43,926 nt of DNA. Source: a virus. The translations under genes and the position numbers were made by a program. The DNA is taken from the IMG/VR virus record IMGVR_UViG_3300025921_000036, positions 1-43,926 of that record; one strand, 5' to 3'. This document shows, piece after piece, positions 18,045-25,334 of this stretch. The notes beneath the pieces were generated by a model. The model had not been told where the DNA came from, did not search any database, and saw nothing but the letters and a program-made list of their open reading frames with translations. Position 1 is the stretch's first letter, and the number at the start of each line of letters is the position of its first letter.

Positions 18045-18285
18045 GACTGATCTGTCTGAGATAAAACAGGACGTAAAGGAACTCATCAAGCAGGGAGCCG
18101 TTCACAACGAGCTGCTCAGACAGCACGAGGCCCGTAGCCTTGCGCTCCAACAAGAGCAGAAGGTACAGGCCCAGCGCTTCATCCCGCTTGAGAAGCAGAA
18201 CGACATCAACCGCTACATCTTTGGTGCTCTCGGTACGCTCGCCCTGGCGGTGTTGGGCAAGCTCCTGCTCCACCTTATTTTCTAA
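18031..18285 (+). CDS. Holin, XhlA-like
   Basis: 84 residues from GTG 18031, preceded by GGAGG. N-terminal amphipathic coiled coil (about 1-45, DAIKTDLSEIKQDVKELIKQ) followed by basic linker and one C-terminal transmembrane helix (about 61-83, IFGALGTLALAVLGKLLLHL). This is the layout of haemolysin XhlA-type phage holins, which permeabilise the membrane for endolysin. Its last 11 bases overlap the convergent ClpP-like gene, so it is the end of the late operon. Confidence 0.75.
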   Translation: MDAIKTDLSEIKQDVKELIKQGAVHNELLRQHEARSLALQQEQKVQAQRFIPLEKQNDINRYIFGALGTLALAVLGKLLLHLIF

Positions 18286-19171
18286 GCAGAGACCGGCGGA
18301 ACAGGCTGTAGTCGTTCCGGTACCGCTGCGCCTCTTCGTTCTGATTGGCGAAGTGAATGCTCAGCGGCGAGCTGATGGCCGGACAGTTGGAGTATTCCAC
18401 CGTGGCCTCGCCAAAGAGCGTCTGAAAGCTCTCCGCCGTCGTACCGCTCAGTGAGTCGTCGCACTTGATGTTGACGAGCGAGTCGGCCGCGCCGGCCACC
18501 ACCGCGTCTTCGCCAGTTACCCAGTATTCGTCCTTCACCAACGCCGTGTACTTCTCGAAACTAATCCCGAGACGCGCGGCGTTTTGCATTTCCATCTTCG
18601 TCACCTGACGGTAGATGAGATTGACGGCAGTGAGAAACTCGCCAGGCACTTGCCCCCCCACGCCCTCCACTCGAGCCCGGTGAGCCATGAGCGTGCCGGA
18701 CGGAGTGATGTAGCGCTTGCCGAGTCGCTGTACGAGGTAGAACCCCATGGAGGCGGCGAAGTTGGTGATGGTGTGCACAGGGCGGCCAAGGCCCCGCGCC
18801 GTGTCCGCGAGCTGCATCCCGGCGTTGATGTCACCGCCCGGAGTGTCCAGCACGAGGTAAATCGGCGCCCCTTTGGGGAGAGACTTGCTCTTGGTCAGCA
18901 GCTCCATCTGCGCCTTCGCCACGGTGTCCGGCAGGACGATGTTGCGGAAGCTTACGGTGTTGCTGCGGGAGAGCGTAATGGTCTCCTCCGGCACGTAGCC
19001 CTCCGACTTCTTCACGATGTCCTTGGCCGACAAGATCGGCGTGGCCGGCGTCGACGTAACCGCCTGCCCTACGAAGCTGGCTGCCTCGCTGTTGCCGAAC
19101 ACGAGGCTGTAGGCGCCCCACCCAAACAGTGCCGACATCAGTGCCAGCAGAAATACGTATTGTCCTCTCAT
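18275..19171 (-). CDS. Membrane-anchored ClpP/SppA-like serine protease
   Basis: 298 residues from the ATG with AGGAGGG upstream. Residues about 5-27 form a membrane or signal anchor (VFLLALMSALFGWGAYSLVF). The crotonase-like ClpP fold follows: oxyanion TPGGD (110-114), catalytic Ser141 in AASMG, His164 in MAHRAR. The anchor puts the protease on the periplasmic side of the inner membrane. It is encoded on the opposite strand and overlaps the holin by 11 bp. It is not in the head operon, so a prohead protease role is unlikely. A role in lysis, superinfection exclusion or host protein turnover is possible. Family firm, role unknown. Confidence 0.8.
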   Translation of the reverse strand: MRGQYVFLLALMSALFGWGAYSLVFGNSEAASFVGQAVTSTPATPILSAKDIVKKSEGYVPEETITLSRSNTVSFRNIVLPDTVAKAQMELLTKSKSLPKGAPIYLVLDTPGGDINAGMQLADTARGLGRPVHTITNFAASMGFYLVQRLGKRYITPSGTLMAHRARVEGVGGQVPGEFLTAVNLIYRQVTKMEMQNAARLGISFEKYTALVKDEYWVTGEDAVVAGAADSLVNIKCDDSLSGTTAESFQTLFGEATVEYSNCPAISSPLSIHFANQNEEAQRYRNDYSLFRRSLLRK

Positions 19172-19181
19172 GTCTTCCCTC

Positions 19182-19316
19182 CTAGAAAATGAAATGCTTG
19201 ATGGCCCATGCCGCGAGCACAAACGGGGCCGCAATGATGGCGATGCGAAGCGTGAGGCCCACTACGTAGGCTGACAGCAAGATCGCGCAAGCGACAAAAG
19301 CAGATAGAACCTTCAT
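19182..19316 (-). CDS. Very small hydrophobic protein
   Basis: 44 residues, nearly all membrane: two hydrophobic stretches (about 4-18 and 24-43, RIAIIAAPFVLAAWAIKHF). The ATG overlaps the stop of the preceding gene (TAATG). GAGG lies upstream. It may assist lysis or anchor a partner. The longer ORF in this frame extending to 19553 is an Arg-rich shadow and is not the gene. Confidence 0.6.
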   Translation of the reverse strand: MKVLSAFVACAILLSAYVVGLTLRIAIIAAPFVLAAWAIKHFIF

Positions 19317-19657
19317 TACCTCGCCCTCCCGACAAGAAACCCGCCGACTACCGCGCCGACGAACAGATACAAGATTGGATTTTTCAGAATGCTCCCGCCG
19401 TCGTCCTTCGACAGATCGGCGATATGCTTGTCTTGCAGCGCGATCAGGTCGCTCTGCGTCGCCTGCACCTTGTGGCCCAGCTCGATGACTTTGTCCTGAT
19501 CCGCCAGCGCCTTGTCGCACTTGTCGACGCACACCCGCAGGTCTTCTTCGCAAGTGTTAGTCAGGCTGTCCGTCGTGGTCTCCGTCGACCACGCGGTGCT
19601 TGGATGCAAAAGACTCCCAATCAGCGCGAGAGTCAGCAGATTGCTTCTCAGCTTCAT
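19316..19657 (-). CDS. Secreted or membrane lysis-region protein
   Basis: 113 residues with GGAGG before ATG. Residues 1-23 look like a signal peptide (LRSNLLTLALIGSLLHPSTA). The middle is helical and contains CEEDLRVCVDKC, and about 95-111 is a transmembrane helix (NPILYLFVGAVVGGFLVG). Its ATG overlaps the stop of the 96-residue frame (ATGA). With the overlapping 99-residue membrane protein it may form a spanin-like pair that joins inner and outer membranes at lysis, but no lipobox is visible. Role inferred. Confidence 0.6.
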   Translation of the reverse strand: MKLRSNLLTLALIGSLLHPSTAWSTETTTDSLTNTCEEDLRVCVDKCDKALADQDKVIELGHKVQATQSDLIALQDKHIADLSKDDGGSILKNPILYLFVGAVVGGFLVGRAR

Positions 19658-19856
19658 GCTGCGCCTCCGTCTGTTCCTGGAGTTGCACCTTCGTCTCCGA
19701 CTCGGCTGCTTTGTCCTTCTCCACCGCCAGCTCCTTCGCTTTGGTTCGCAACAGGAGAGCTAGAATGCTCGCTACCGCCGTCAACACGAGCACTGGGCGG
19801 CTCGCCAGCCACGATGCTCCCGCCTTCAAGCTTGTCCAACACTTTTGCCAGTCCAT
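19557..19856 (-). CDS. Inner-membrane spanin-like coiled-coil protein
   Basis: 99 residues with GGGGAGAAC before ATG. Residues about 21-36 form a transmembrane segment (VLVLTAVASILALLL), followed by a charged coiled coil (about 38-75, KAKELAVEKDKAAESETKVQ). This matches Rz-type inner-membrane spanins. The gene is in a third frame that overlaps the upstream 96-residue frame by 203 bp and the downstream one by 101 bp, like the nested Rz/Rz1 genes of lambda but with three frames. Confidence 0.65.
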   Translation of the reverse strand: MDWQKCWTSLKAGASWLASRPVLVLTAVASILALLLRTKAKELAVEKDKAAESETKVQLQEQTEAQHEAEKQSADSRADWESFASKHRVVDGDHDGQPD

Positions 19857-19944
19857 TGTTCTCCCCCTGGAGCACCAGGATTTGCGCCTGGTTGGTCCGC
19901 ATCTCGTTTCTGATGGCTTGCGCCAACAATTCGTCTTTGGTCAC
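19654..19944 (-). CDS. Overlapping small protein, helical N-terminus
   Basis: 96 residues from GTG with a strong site GGAGGAGAAC. Residues 1-45 are a regular charged helix (TKDELLAQAIRNEMRTNQAQ), residues 50-96 are Gly/Ser/Ala-rich and probably disordered. Its stop forms ATGA with the next ORF start and its GTG overlaps the exonuclease stop, so both edges are coupled as real genes are. The disordered half lies where the 99-residue frame overprints it. Function unknown. Confidence 0.5.
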   Translation of the reverse strand: MTKDELLAQAIRNEMRTNQAQILVLQGENNGLAKVLDKLEGGSIVAGEPPSARVDGGSEHSSSPVANQSEGAGGGEGQSSRVGDEGATPGTDGGAA

Positions 19945-20729
19945 GTTCTCCTCCGTAAGCTCGCCTTTTTCTCAGGCGTAAGAAAGTTGTGGCTGCCGCG
20001 AGGCCACGCCCCACAGTCCTTGCACACGTACTGGCGGTATTTCCCCGTGTCGGTGTACTTCCAACCCCGTGGCACCAGGTGTTCCGAGCCACAGGACGTG
20101 CAGCGCGGGTGGCTGTCCTTGATGTAAGTGGAGGCGTTGATGCCAGTGCCCCAAGGAGCGAGCTTGGTGTACAGCTCCTCCGTGGAGAGGACATCGTGCT
20201 TGTTGTACTTCTCCATCTCTTCCCACGCGGCCTTGTCACCAGCGAGACAGGCGAGCCACAGCTCGAAGCCGGGATACTTCTTGTGCTTGAGCTTCTTGTA
20301 TTTGGTGCAAAGCTTTTCCGACAGATACTCAAGACGGTTCGACGTGAACCCCATTTTCTTGGCGAGCTTCTTCGTGTCGATGGTCCGCAGCGTCTTGAGC
20401 GGCTTAAGGCCCTGCGCCGCCATGCGACCCTTGATGATGGGCAGATCAAAGGCGTCGATGTTCTGGCCAAGGAGAACGTCGGCCTTGTTCATCAAATTGG
20501 CGAGCTTTTCAAGCAGGCGTTTTTCACCCTCGAGTGTAATGGCGTGGCGCAGATCGAAGTAGAACATCTCGCGCTCGCCCACCCACTTGGCCGCGACAGA
20601 GAGGATATGGCGGTCCTCCTTGATCTGGTTGACGGCGACATTCTGTTGCCAAAGCCCCCAGACATACGCCTCTATGGGACGGGTCTCGATGTCGAGCGTG
20701 AGAATGCGCGGCCCGTTAATTTTTGACAT
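19941..20729 (-). CDS. DEDDy 3'-5' exonuclease with C-terminal zinc ribbon
   Basis: 262 residues, RNase H-like exonuclease fold. Motifs: D13 and E15 (LTLDIETRP), D95 (NIDAFDLPI), Y175 and D179 (YNKHDVLS), the DEDDy arrangement of DnaQ and polymerase-linked exonucleases. The C-terminus carries a zinc ribbon (C210, C213, C236, C239). The polymerase here has its own exonuclease domain, so this is an extra nuclease, perhaps for proofreading, recombination or host DNA breakdown. It overlaps the sigma-like gene by 14 bp in the replication operon. Confidence 0.85.
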   Translation of the reverse strand: MSKINGPRILTLDIETRPIEAYVWGLWQQNVAVNQIKEDRHILSVAAKWVGEREMFYFDLRHAITLEGEKRLLEKLANLMNKADVLLGQNIDAFDLPIIKGRMAAQGLKPLKTLRTIDTKKLAKKMGFTSNRLEYLSEKLCTKYKKLKHKKYPGFELWLACLAGDKAAWEEMEKYNKHDVLSTEELYTKLAPWGTGINASTYIKDSHPRCTSCGSEHLVPRGWKYTDTGKYRQYVCKDCGAWPRGSHNFLTPEKKASLRRRT

Positions 20730-21189
20730 TCATTGTCCTCCGCAGTTGCTTCAATGCTTCTCGATACGACGAAAAGACCCCGCGCCGGTCGGCGTACTTC
20801 AGCTCGGTCGCTATTTCCGTGAACGTAAGGCCCTGGAGGATACGCAGCTCGAGCAGCTTTTCCAGACGCTCATTTAGGCCGGCGTTCTCGAGGTGGGCGC
20901 GAAACTTGTCCTCGTCGGAGCTTAGCTCCTGCTCCTCTTCGCCCATGGCGCGAGCTAGCTGTTCTTCGTCCAACATCTCAACCAGCTCGTCCTCGCGGCT
21001 CTTGACCGCCTCCGCGACAGAGAGATTGTGTACCTCGTGGTGCCCGACGCCCGGCTTTGGCAGCAGCTTCTCCACGCACGGGCAGGCATGGCCCGTGTGC
21101 TCGTAGTAGGCAGATTGGTCATGACCCAGCTTGCACAGACTACTTGGTGGGCAGAGCCCAGCTTCTAACTTCTTCCTGAAGTCTTTCAT
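20716..21189 (-). CDS. Sigma region 4-like helix-turn-helix protein
   Basis: 157 residues. The last 50 residues have the sigma-70 region 4-like order: LLELRILQGLTFTEIATEL, then YADRRGVFSSYREALKQLRR. The first part has Cys/His (C13, C19, HACPC) that might bind metal, then an acidic middle. It could be a phage transcription activator or appropriated sigma factor, or a small DNA-binding protein of RinA/ArpU type. It overlaps the primase by 50 bp. Target promoters are unknown. The GCGACAA elements are candidates. Confidence 0.55.
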   Translation of the reverse strand: MKDFRKKLEAGLCPPSSLCKLGHDQSAYYEHTGHACPCVEKLLPKPGVGHHEVHNLSVAEAVKSREDELVEMLDEEQLARAMGEEEQELSSDEDKFRAHLENAGLNERLEKLLELRILQGLTFTEIATELKYADRRGVFSSYREALKQLRRTMNVKN

Positions 21190-21829
21190 TTTGCAGAAGC
21201 TCGTTCAGATCCGGCTGTACCAGCCGCAGCTCCACGTAGGGAGTGAGTCGAACAAGCATGTCCTTCATTTTCTTCCCGGCGTCCAAGCCAGGCTGGTCTT
21301 TGTCGAGAACGAGACAGAAACGAGTGTAGGAGGTGAATAGCGGCAGGAGGCTTTCCTTGAAGTCACCCACACCGCCCGGCGAGCAGATGTCCCAACCGTC
21401 CGCAGACGGGGCCTGCGCCAAGGACAGGGCGTTCAGCTCTCCTTCGACGAGAAAAAGCGCCTTGTTGCCTGCGTCACGTCTTGCCCAAAACGGCGGCTTC
21501 TTGTGCCCACGGGGTCCGATGTACTTCTGCCCAGGCCGCGGAAAAAACAGCCGATGCTTATAGTAGCCACCGCAAGGCCAAAGAATGTAGTACCCACGAT
21601 CATCAACAGGAAGGCTAAGCCCTCGCACGCTAGCCCTAGGCAGCGCTGCAATCCGCGCACACTCTTCTTCCAAGTTGACCGGAGGGCGTTGAGGAACAGC
21701 TCTCGCTCCCTCAAGTCCGAGCTGTGAGAGGGGTCCAGAGGCTCCGCACCCGAAGCACTTCCAGTGGTCCTCGTAGACGACACAGCTTGGTGTCTCTTCT
21801 TCGTGAACCGGGCACAAGATCCGTTGCAC
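21140..21829 (-). CDS. DNA primase (CHC2 zinc and TOPRIM domains)
   Basis: 229 residues from GTG 21829, chosen because it follows the kinase stop closely with GAGG upstream. The longer frame overlaps the kinase. Zinc motif C6-x2-H9 with C24-x2-C27 (ILCPVH; KCFGCGASG), TOPRIM motifs E128 in LFLVEGE and D175/D177 in LDKDQPG. It makes RNA primers for the polymerase together with the DnaB-type helicase nearby. It is shorter than bacterial DnaG, lacking a large part of the catalytic core N-terminal half, as in many phages. Confidence 0.85.
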   Translation of the reverse strand: MQRILCPVHEEETPSCVVYEDHWKCFGCGASGPLSQLGLEGARAVPQRPPVNLEEECARIAALPRASVRGLSLPVDDRGYYILWPCGGYYKHRLFFPRPGQKYIGPRGHKKPPFWARRDAGNKALFLVEGELNALSLAQAPSADGWDICSPGGVGDFKESLLPLFTSYTRFCLVLDKDQPGLDAGKKMKDMLVRLTPYVELRLVQPDLNELLQNERLQEEVRSWALPTK

Positions 21830-21833
21830 ACAG

Positions 21834-22457
21834 CTACGCCTCGCCGCCGGGAATGTAGGGCTTGCGTTTGTTGAAAACTCCCATATCGCCGATACAACCA
21901 ACCACGGCCGACAGTACAGCCTCGGCGTTCAGTTCTGAGGCGTCAACCACCATGTCAAATCCGTTCTCATACCCGTCGAGCGCTGTTTCAGAGGGATGGT
22001 TGGTGGTGTCGCGCCAGCCTTCGGCTCGCACCTTCCGCTTACTTTCGTCGCACTCAAGGCGTACCGTCAGCACTCCGACATCCTCGCAGAAAGCCACGTC
22101 ACGAAACATTGACAGCTCGTTAGGGAACCTACAATCGTCCACGACGATGAGCGCGGGCTCTCCCTTCGCAGCAATCTGCTGAATGCGGTTGAAGGTGAGG
22201 TCTACCCAGATGTTCTCGCCCTGCGTATTGCGCCCCCACTCGGTGCCGAGCAGTTGGAGCAGCTTGCCGTCCTTAGCAGCCAGTTCCTTCCCGTACTTAC
22301 TAAGCACGCCGCGAATAGCTTCGTGCATGTCGTAGAGAGGGTCCGCAAACTTTACGTGGTGCCCGCACCTCACCTGCGAAAGGAGTCCTTTGGCTAGCGT
22401 GGTCTTTCCACTTCCCTGCTTGCCGCTGATGCCGACAACGAAAATCTTTTTCGTCAT
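21834..22457 (-). CDS. Deoxynucleoside monophosphate kinase
   Basis: 207 residues with P-loop G12-KQGSGKTT-20 after a beta strand (IFVVGIS). FADPLYDM, DVRF-like DDCRFPNE and the basic lid ESKRKVRAEGWR match phage dNMP kinases, which phosphorylate dNMPs to feed DNA synthesis. ATG overlaps the stop of the small zinc protein by four bases. It stands between primase and small early genes in the replication operon. Confidence 0.8.
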   Translation of the reverse strand: MTKKIFVVGISGKQGSGKTTLAKGLLSQVRCGHHVKFADPLYDMHEAIRGVLSKYGKELAAKDGKLLQLLGTEWGRNTQGENIWVDLTFNRIQQIAAKGEPALIVVDDCRFPNELSMFRDVAFCEDVGVLTVRLECDESKRKVRAEGWRDTTNHPSETALDGYENGFDMVVDASELNAEAVLSAVVGCIGDMGVFNKRKPYIPGGEA

Positions 22458-22645
22458 TTTCTTCCATCCTTGTAGTAGTCGAAACCGCCGCTAGCTTCGT
22501 GCCAGCCGGCATAGGAGTTTTTCTTGTCTCGGTTGCCCAGAAAACTGTTTGGGTTCTTGCACTGAGAACAGATACGCACTTCCGGCGTAGTGCTAAACTT
22601 CTTTCCGCAGCGGAGACACGGCCGCTTCTTCTTCGTGCAGTTCAT
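22454..22645 (-). CDS. Small zinc-ribbon protein
   Basis: 63 residues. Two CxxC pairs (PCLRCGKKF, about 10-13, and ICSQC, about 30-33) form a zinc ribbon. C-terminus is Gly/Tyr/Lys-rich. It overlaps the dNMP kinase by 4 bp (ATGA) and the upstream gene by 53 bp. A role in binding nucleic acid or protein is likely. Not named. Confidence 0.6.
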   Translation of the reverse strand: MNCTKKKRPCLRCGKKFSTTPEVRICSQCKNPNSFLGNRDKKNSYAGWHEASGGFDYYKDGRK

Positions 22646-22865
22646 AAGTGCTGTTCTCCGTCGTGAACCGAGTGACGTTGCCTACCGTCTCAGAATTTTG
22701 TACGGGAGTTGTTACAACAACGCGCGTGTAGTAAGTCGGATCAAGCGGAGGGGCCGTCATGCGAAAACGTTGGCCAACGGCCGGCGACTCGTTATATTCG
22801 CCGACAATCTCAGAGGTGCGAACATTGTTGTGCGTGCTTTTGATCTTGACCAGCTTGCCCTTCAT
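22593..22865 (-). CDS. Hypothetical beta-rich protein
   Basis: 90 residues with a strong GGAGG site. Predicted mostly beta (KLVKIKSTHNNVRTSEIVGE; TRVVVTTPVQNSETVGNVTR). It overlaps the downstream zinc protein by 53 bp and the upstream gene by 56 bp. No family recognised. Confidence 0.55.
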   Translation of the reverse strand: MKGKLVKIKSTHNNVRTSEIVGEYNESPAVGQRFRMTAPPLDPTYYTRVVVTTPVQNSETVGNVTRFTTENSTYELHEEEAAVSPLRKEV

Positions 22866-23091
22866 CTCGGTACCTCCAACAAAAACCTTTTACGTACTCT
22901 TCTACGTCCTTCGGCGGACGTGTGTTAACGACAGGGAACCACTTGTCGTTTTTCGCGTCATGCTTGAAGCCGTAGTTGTAAATAACCTTCTGCATCTTTT
23001 TCAGACAACGCTTCTTGGCCCAGTAAGGAGCGTTCTTGCACGCAGCTACGAAGTCCGCATCGCTCACTTCGTACGATTCAAACTGAGTCAT
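22810..23091 (-). CDS. Hypothetical basic protein
   Basis: 93 residues with N-terminal FESYEVSDADFVAACKNAPY and basic helix WAKKRCLKKMQKVIYNYGF. C-terminal 20 residues overlap the next gene in another frame. GAGG precedes the ATG. It sits in a chain of compact early genes between helicase and kinase. Function unknown. Confidence 0.55.
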   Translation of the reverse strand: MTQFESYEVSDADFVAACKNAPYWAKKRCLKKMQKVIYNYGFKHDAKNDKWFPVVNTRPPKDVEEYVKGFCWRYRDEGQAGQDQKHAQQCSHL

Positions 23092-23308
23092 TCAACACCT
23101 CGTGTAATAGCTGCCACTTTAGGCGCAACTCTTCGGCAGAAGCCTGATTGGTAAGCAGCGCCTTGGCGAGCGCTTGCCTTACCTGCTCGAGCTGTTCCTT
23201 CTTCAGTCTCAGCAGCGGGTTTTTGAAAGTGATGATAAGATCCTTGCGCAAACCCTCGCGGCGCTTAGACGCCCTATGCGCGGACATGTCCAGCACTTCA
23301 CCGCTCAT
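23078..23308 (-). CDS. Hypothetical helical protein
   Basis: 76 residues, highly helical and charged (LRKDLIITFKNPLLRLKKEQ; EELRLKWQLLHEVLNDSV). Overlaps the helicase stop by 4 bp. The position directly beside the DnaB-type helicase suggests a replication accessory, such as a loader, but no motif supports this. Unrecognised. Confidence 0.55.
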   Translation of the reverse strand: MSGEVLDMSAHRASKRREGLRKDLIITFKNPLLRLKKEQLEQVRQALAKALLTNQASAEELRLKWQLLHEVLNDSV

Positions 23309-24183
23309 ATACCTTCCTCAAAGTCTTTGAACGTCGTTGTGTCCGGGTCGAACGCGAGGACAAACTCGCCAATCGGGCCGTGTCGGTTCTTGGCCACGTA
23401 GGTATCAATCTGGCCCGCCCTGCTGGGGTCTCGCTTTCCTGCGCCGTCGAGAAATACGATCTGGTCAGCCCAGTTTTCGACAAGGGAGCATTCCTGTAGG
23501 TCGCTCATCGCAGGTCTGGCGGAGCGGGATAGCTGCTGGCGCTTTTCGATGTCACGGCTCATCTGTGCGAGCGCGATGACGGGTATGCCTAAGTCCTTGG
23601 CCAGCGTCTTCAGTCCCTCTGCGACAGCACCGACTTGAGAGCGCTTATCGCCACCATCAGACCGAACAATCTGCAAATAGTCGACTCCCACGGCTGCCAG
23701 CTTGGATCGCTTTGCTCGAGCCATTGCACGCTGGCGCAGGCGATTAATGTCGAGACCAGAAGTGTCGTCCACATAGAATTCTTCAGTTTCAAGCTTTTGC
23801 TCCGCGGCCTTGAGGCGCTGTTCCGGCAGGTGTTGCAGACGGTTGATAGGAGCCTTCAGCTCCGACGCCATGGCGCGCTGCTTGAGCTGTCCTGCGTCCA
23901 TCTCGAGGGAGAACATGAGCGCCGCGCCCTCTCCGGCCTTCACTACATTGCGCAGTACTTGGACAAGGAAACTCGTTTTACCGTTTCCTGGCCGTGCCCC
24001 GATGACACACAAATCGGGTCTGGAGGCGCGCACGAGCAAATGGCGGTCGAACGCGGTAAAACCAGTGCGCTGGCTACGTACAGCAAGATCCACAGCCACA
24101 GAGCCAAGACGGCGAGCAGGGCCAAGTTCCGCCTCTTCGACAAGGGCATCAAAATCGCAACCTCCTGTTGCTTGGTCGCTCAC
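23305..24183 (-). CDS. Replicative DnaB-type helicase, ATPase domain only
   Basis: 292 residues from GTG 24183, which overlaps the upstream stop. RecA-like fold: Walker A GARPGNGKT (62-70), H1a FSLEM (91-95), Walker B DYLQI (168-172), H3/H4 region VIALAQMSRDIEKR and the Arg-finger-like KNRHGP. It unwinds DNA ahead of the polymerase. The N-terminal domain that normally contacts DnaG is missing, and the protein begins near the linker. It probably works with the nearby primase. Confidence 0.9.
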   Translation of the reverse strand: MSDQATGGCDFDALVEEAELGPARRLGSVAVDLAVRSQRTGFTAFDRHLLVRASRPDLCVIGARPGNGKTSFLVQVLRNVVKAGEGAALMFSLEMDAGQLKQRAMASELKAPINRLQHLPEQRLKAAEQKLETEEFYVDDTSGLDINRLRQRAMARAKRSKLAAVGVDYLQIVRSDGGDKRSQVGAVAEGLKTLAKDLGIPVIALAQMSRDIEKRQQLSRSARPAMSDLQECSLVENWADQIVFLDGAGKRDPSRAGQIDTYVAKNRHGPIGEFVLAFDPDTTTFKDFEEGI

Positions 24184-24902
24184 ACCCAGCCTCGTCCTTG
24201 TACGTATAATTTTCCGGTGAATTTGGCACAGCTTGGGTCACTCCCACACGAACTGCATTTGCCGATATCCGCGCTGAAATCTAAATAGGAGTTACTCCAG
24301 GCCCGGTGCCCGTTAGGGTCTAACGTCGGCAAGTCGCCCAGCAGAAAAGTTTTCGTGTGGCCGCAGTTACAGCAAACGATAGCTTCGCCCTTCAGAGCCA
24401 CCACCGGACAAGTGAGTACGCCGGCATGGCCCTGCTTGCCTTGTTGGCTGAGCGAAGACGGCACCGCCGCGTATCTCAGGACGTCCACCCAACCAGAGTC
24501 TAGTCCGCTAGAAATAGCGGCCTTGCCGCCCACCTCGGTCTTGCACACAGGGCAGTACCAGTACTCGAACGTCGCAAAAATCTTCTTCTCGGCCTGCTTC
24601 CCGCATGAGCAGATGGCGCCTGTCTTCGTTACAGACGGGCCGAGCTTCGGGGCTGCGTTGTGGCCCTGCATCGCCGCCACATGAGCGGCCACGGGAGAAG
24701 GAGCAACGGGCTGTACTGGAGTGGGGTCAAACTTAGAAGCGTCTCTCCAGCTTTTGTTACCGTTGTCAGCCTTAACCAGCACGGCACCGATCATTGCCGA
24801 GTAATCAAAACATTCGTAAAGCTTGCCTAGCGTCAAAGGCAACGCGCCGTATACGTGGAAGTTATCAATACATCTGTAAAAGGCGCCTTTCACGAATGCC
24901 AC
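24180..24902 (-). CDS. Three-zinc-site protein with phage N-terminal domain
   Basis: 240 residues from GTG, with GGAGGGG upstream. About 1-58 looks like the short RCI-x-LTLGKLYE domain that recurs at the start of phage proteins. Then come Cys pairs: C98/C100 with C117/C120, C177/C178/C180 (CCNCGH), and C216/C219/C225 (CSSCGSDPSC). This suggests up to three zinc sites for nucleic acid binding. It lies between lytic transglycosylase and helicase and overlaps both. Function unknown. Confidence 0.6.
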   Translation of the reverse strand: MAFVKGAFYRCIDNFHVYGALPLTLGKLYECFDYSAMIGAVLVKADNGNKSWRDASKFDPTPVQPVAPSPVAAHVAAMQGHNAAPKLGPSVTKTGAICSCGKQAEKKIFATFEYWYCPVCKTEVGGKAAISSGLDSGWVDVLRYAAVPSSLSQQGKQGHAGVLTCPVVALKGEAIVCCNCGHTKTFLLGDLPTLDPNGHRAWSNSYLDFSADIGKCSSCGSDPSCAKFTGKLYVQGRGWV

Positions 24903-25281
24903 GTTTCCACCCCTCCATCACTCGCCGTACATACTGACGGTTGCTTTTGATCGGGTGCCCGGCATTGAACGCCGACACCGCCCGTTCCCATGAGCCAAAC
25001 CGCTTCTTCTGTGTCGCTAAGTACATCGAGGCATAGAGGGCGTTGGTCTCTAAATCCATGAGACCAGCCGCCCGCCCGACGTAGCCGAGTGCCCGCGCCG
25101 TACGTAGCTTGACTTGACAGATGCCATAGCTCGGGCTGCCCCCATCCTGTGCAGCCAGCGCGTGTATGTTGTGGTGACTTTCTACGAAGCAAAGGCTGCT
25201 AAGCAGTGCTGGGTCCACCCCTGTAACCAGCGAAGCCAGCGCGAATGCCTTTACTATTGCCGTCGCCCCAACCCCATCCAT
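24865..25281 (-). CDS. Lytic transglycosylase, SLT type
   Basis: 138 residues with the soluble lytic transglycosylase pattern: catalytic E34 in FVESHH, SYGICQVKLRTARALGY, and SAFNAGHP with the following Asn/Tyr. It cleaves peptidoglycan between MurNAc and GlcNAc. It may serve DNA entry or lysis, and holin, spanin-like genes and protease lie 6 kb away. A promoter with -10 TATAGT lies only 7 bases before the ATG, so the message may be leaderless. A palindromic operator overlaps it. Confidence 0.85.
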   Translation of the reverse strand: MDGVGATAIVKAFALASLVTGVDPALLSSLCFVESHHNIHALAAQDGGSPSYGICQVKLRTARALGYVGRAAGLMDLETNALYASMYLATQKKRFGSWERAVSAFNAGHPIKSNRQYVRRVMEGWKRGIRERRLLQMY

Positions 25282-25318
25282 GTATATTACTATACTATAC
25301 TTCTTACACGGTGGTCAA
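25279..25318 (-). promoter_or_regulatory. Promoter with operator palindrome before the transglycosylase
   Basis: On the minus strand, -35 TTGACC (25313-25318) and -10 TATAGT (25289-25294) are 18 bp apart. The start point predicted 7 bases downstream coincides with the ATG at 25281. The palindrome-plus-half-site GTATATTACTATACTATAC (25282-25300) covers the -10 box and start, where a bound repressor would block transcription. Confidence 0.6.
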
Positions 25319-25334
25319 CTACTTTTTACACTCG

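Noticed and set aside
19317-19553. Arg-rich N-terminal extension of the 44-residue gene
   Set aside because: The real ATG at 19316 overlaps the preceding stop; the extension is a shadow of the neighbouring frame.
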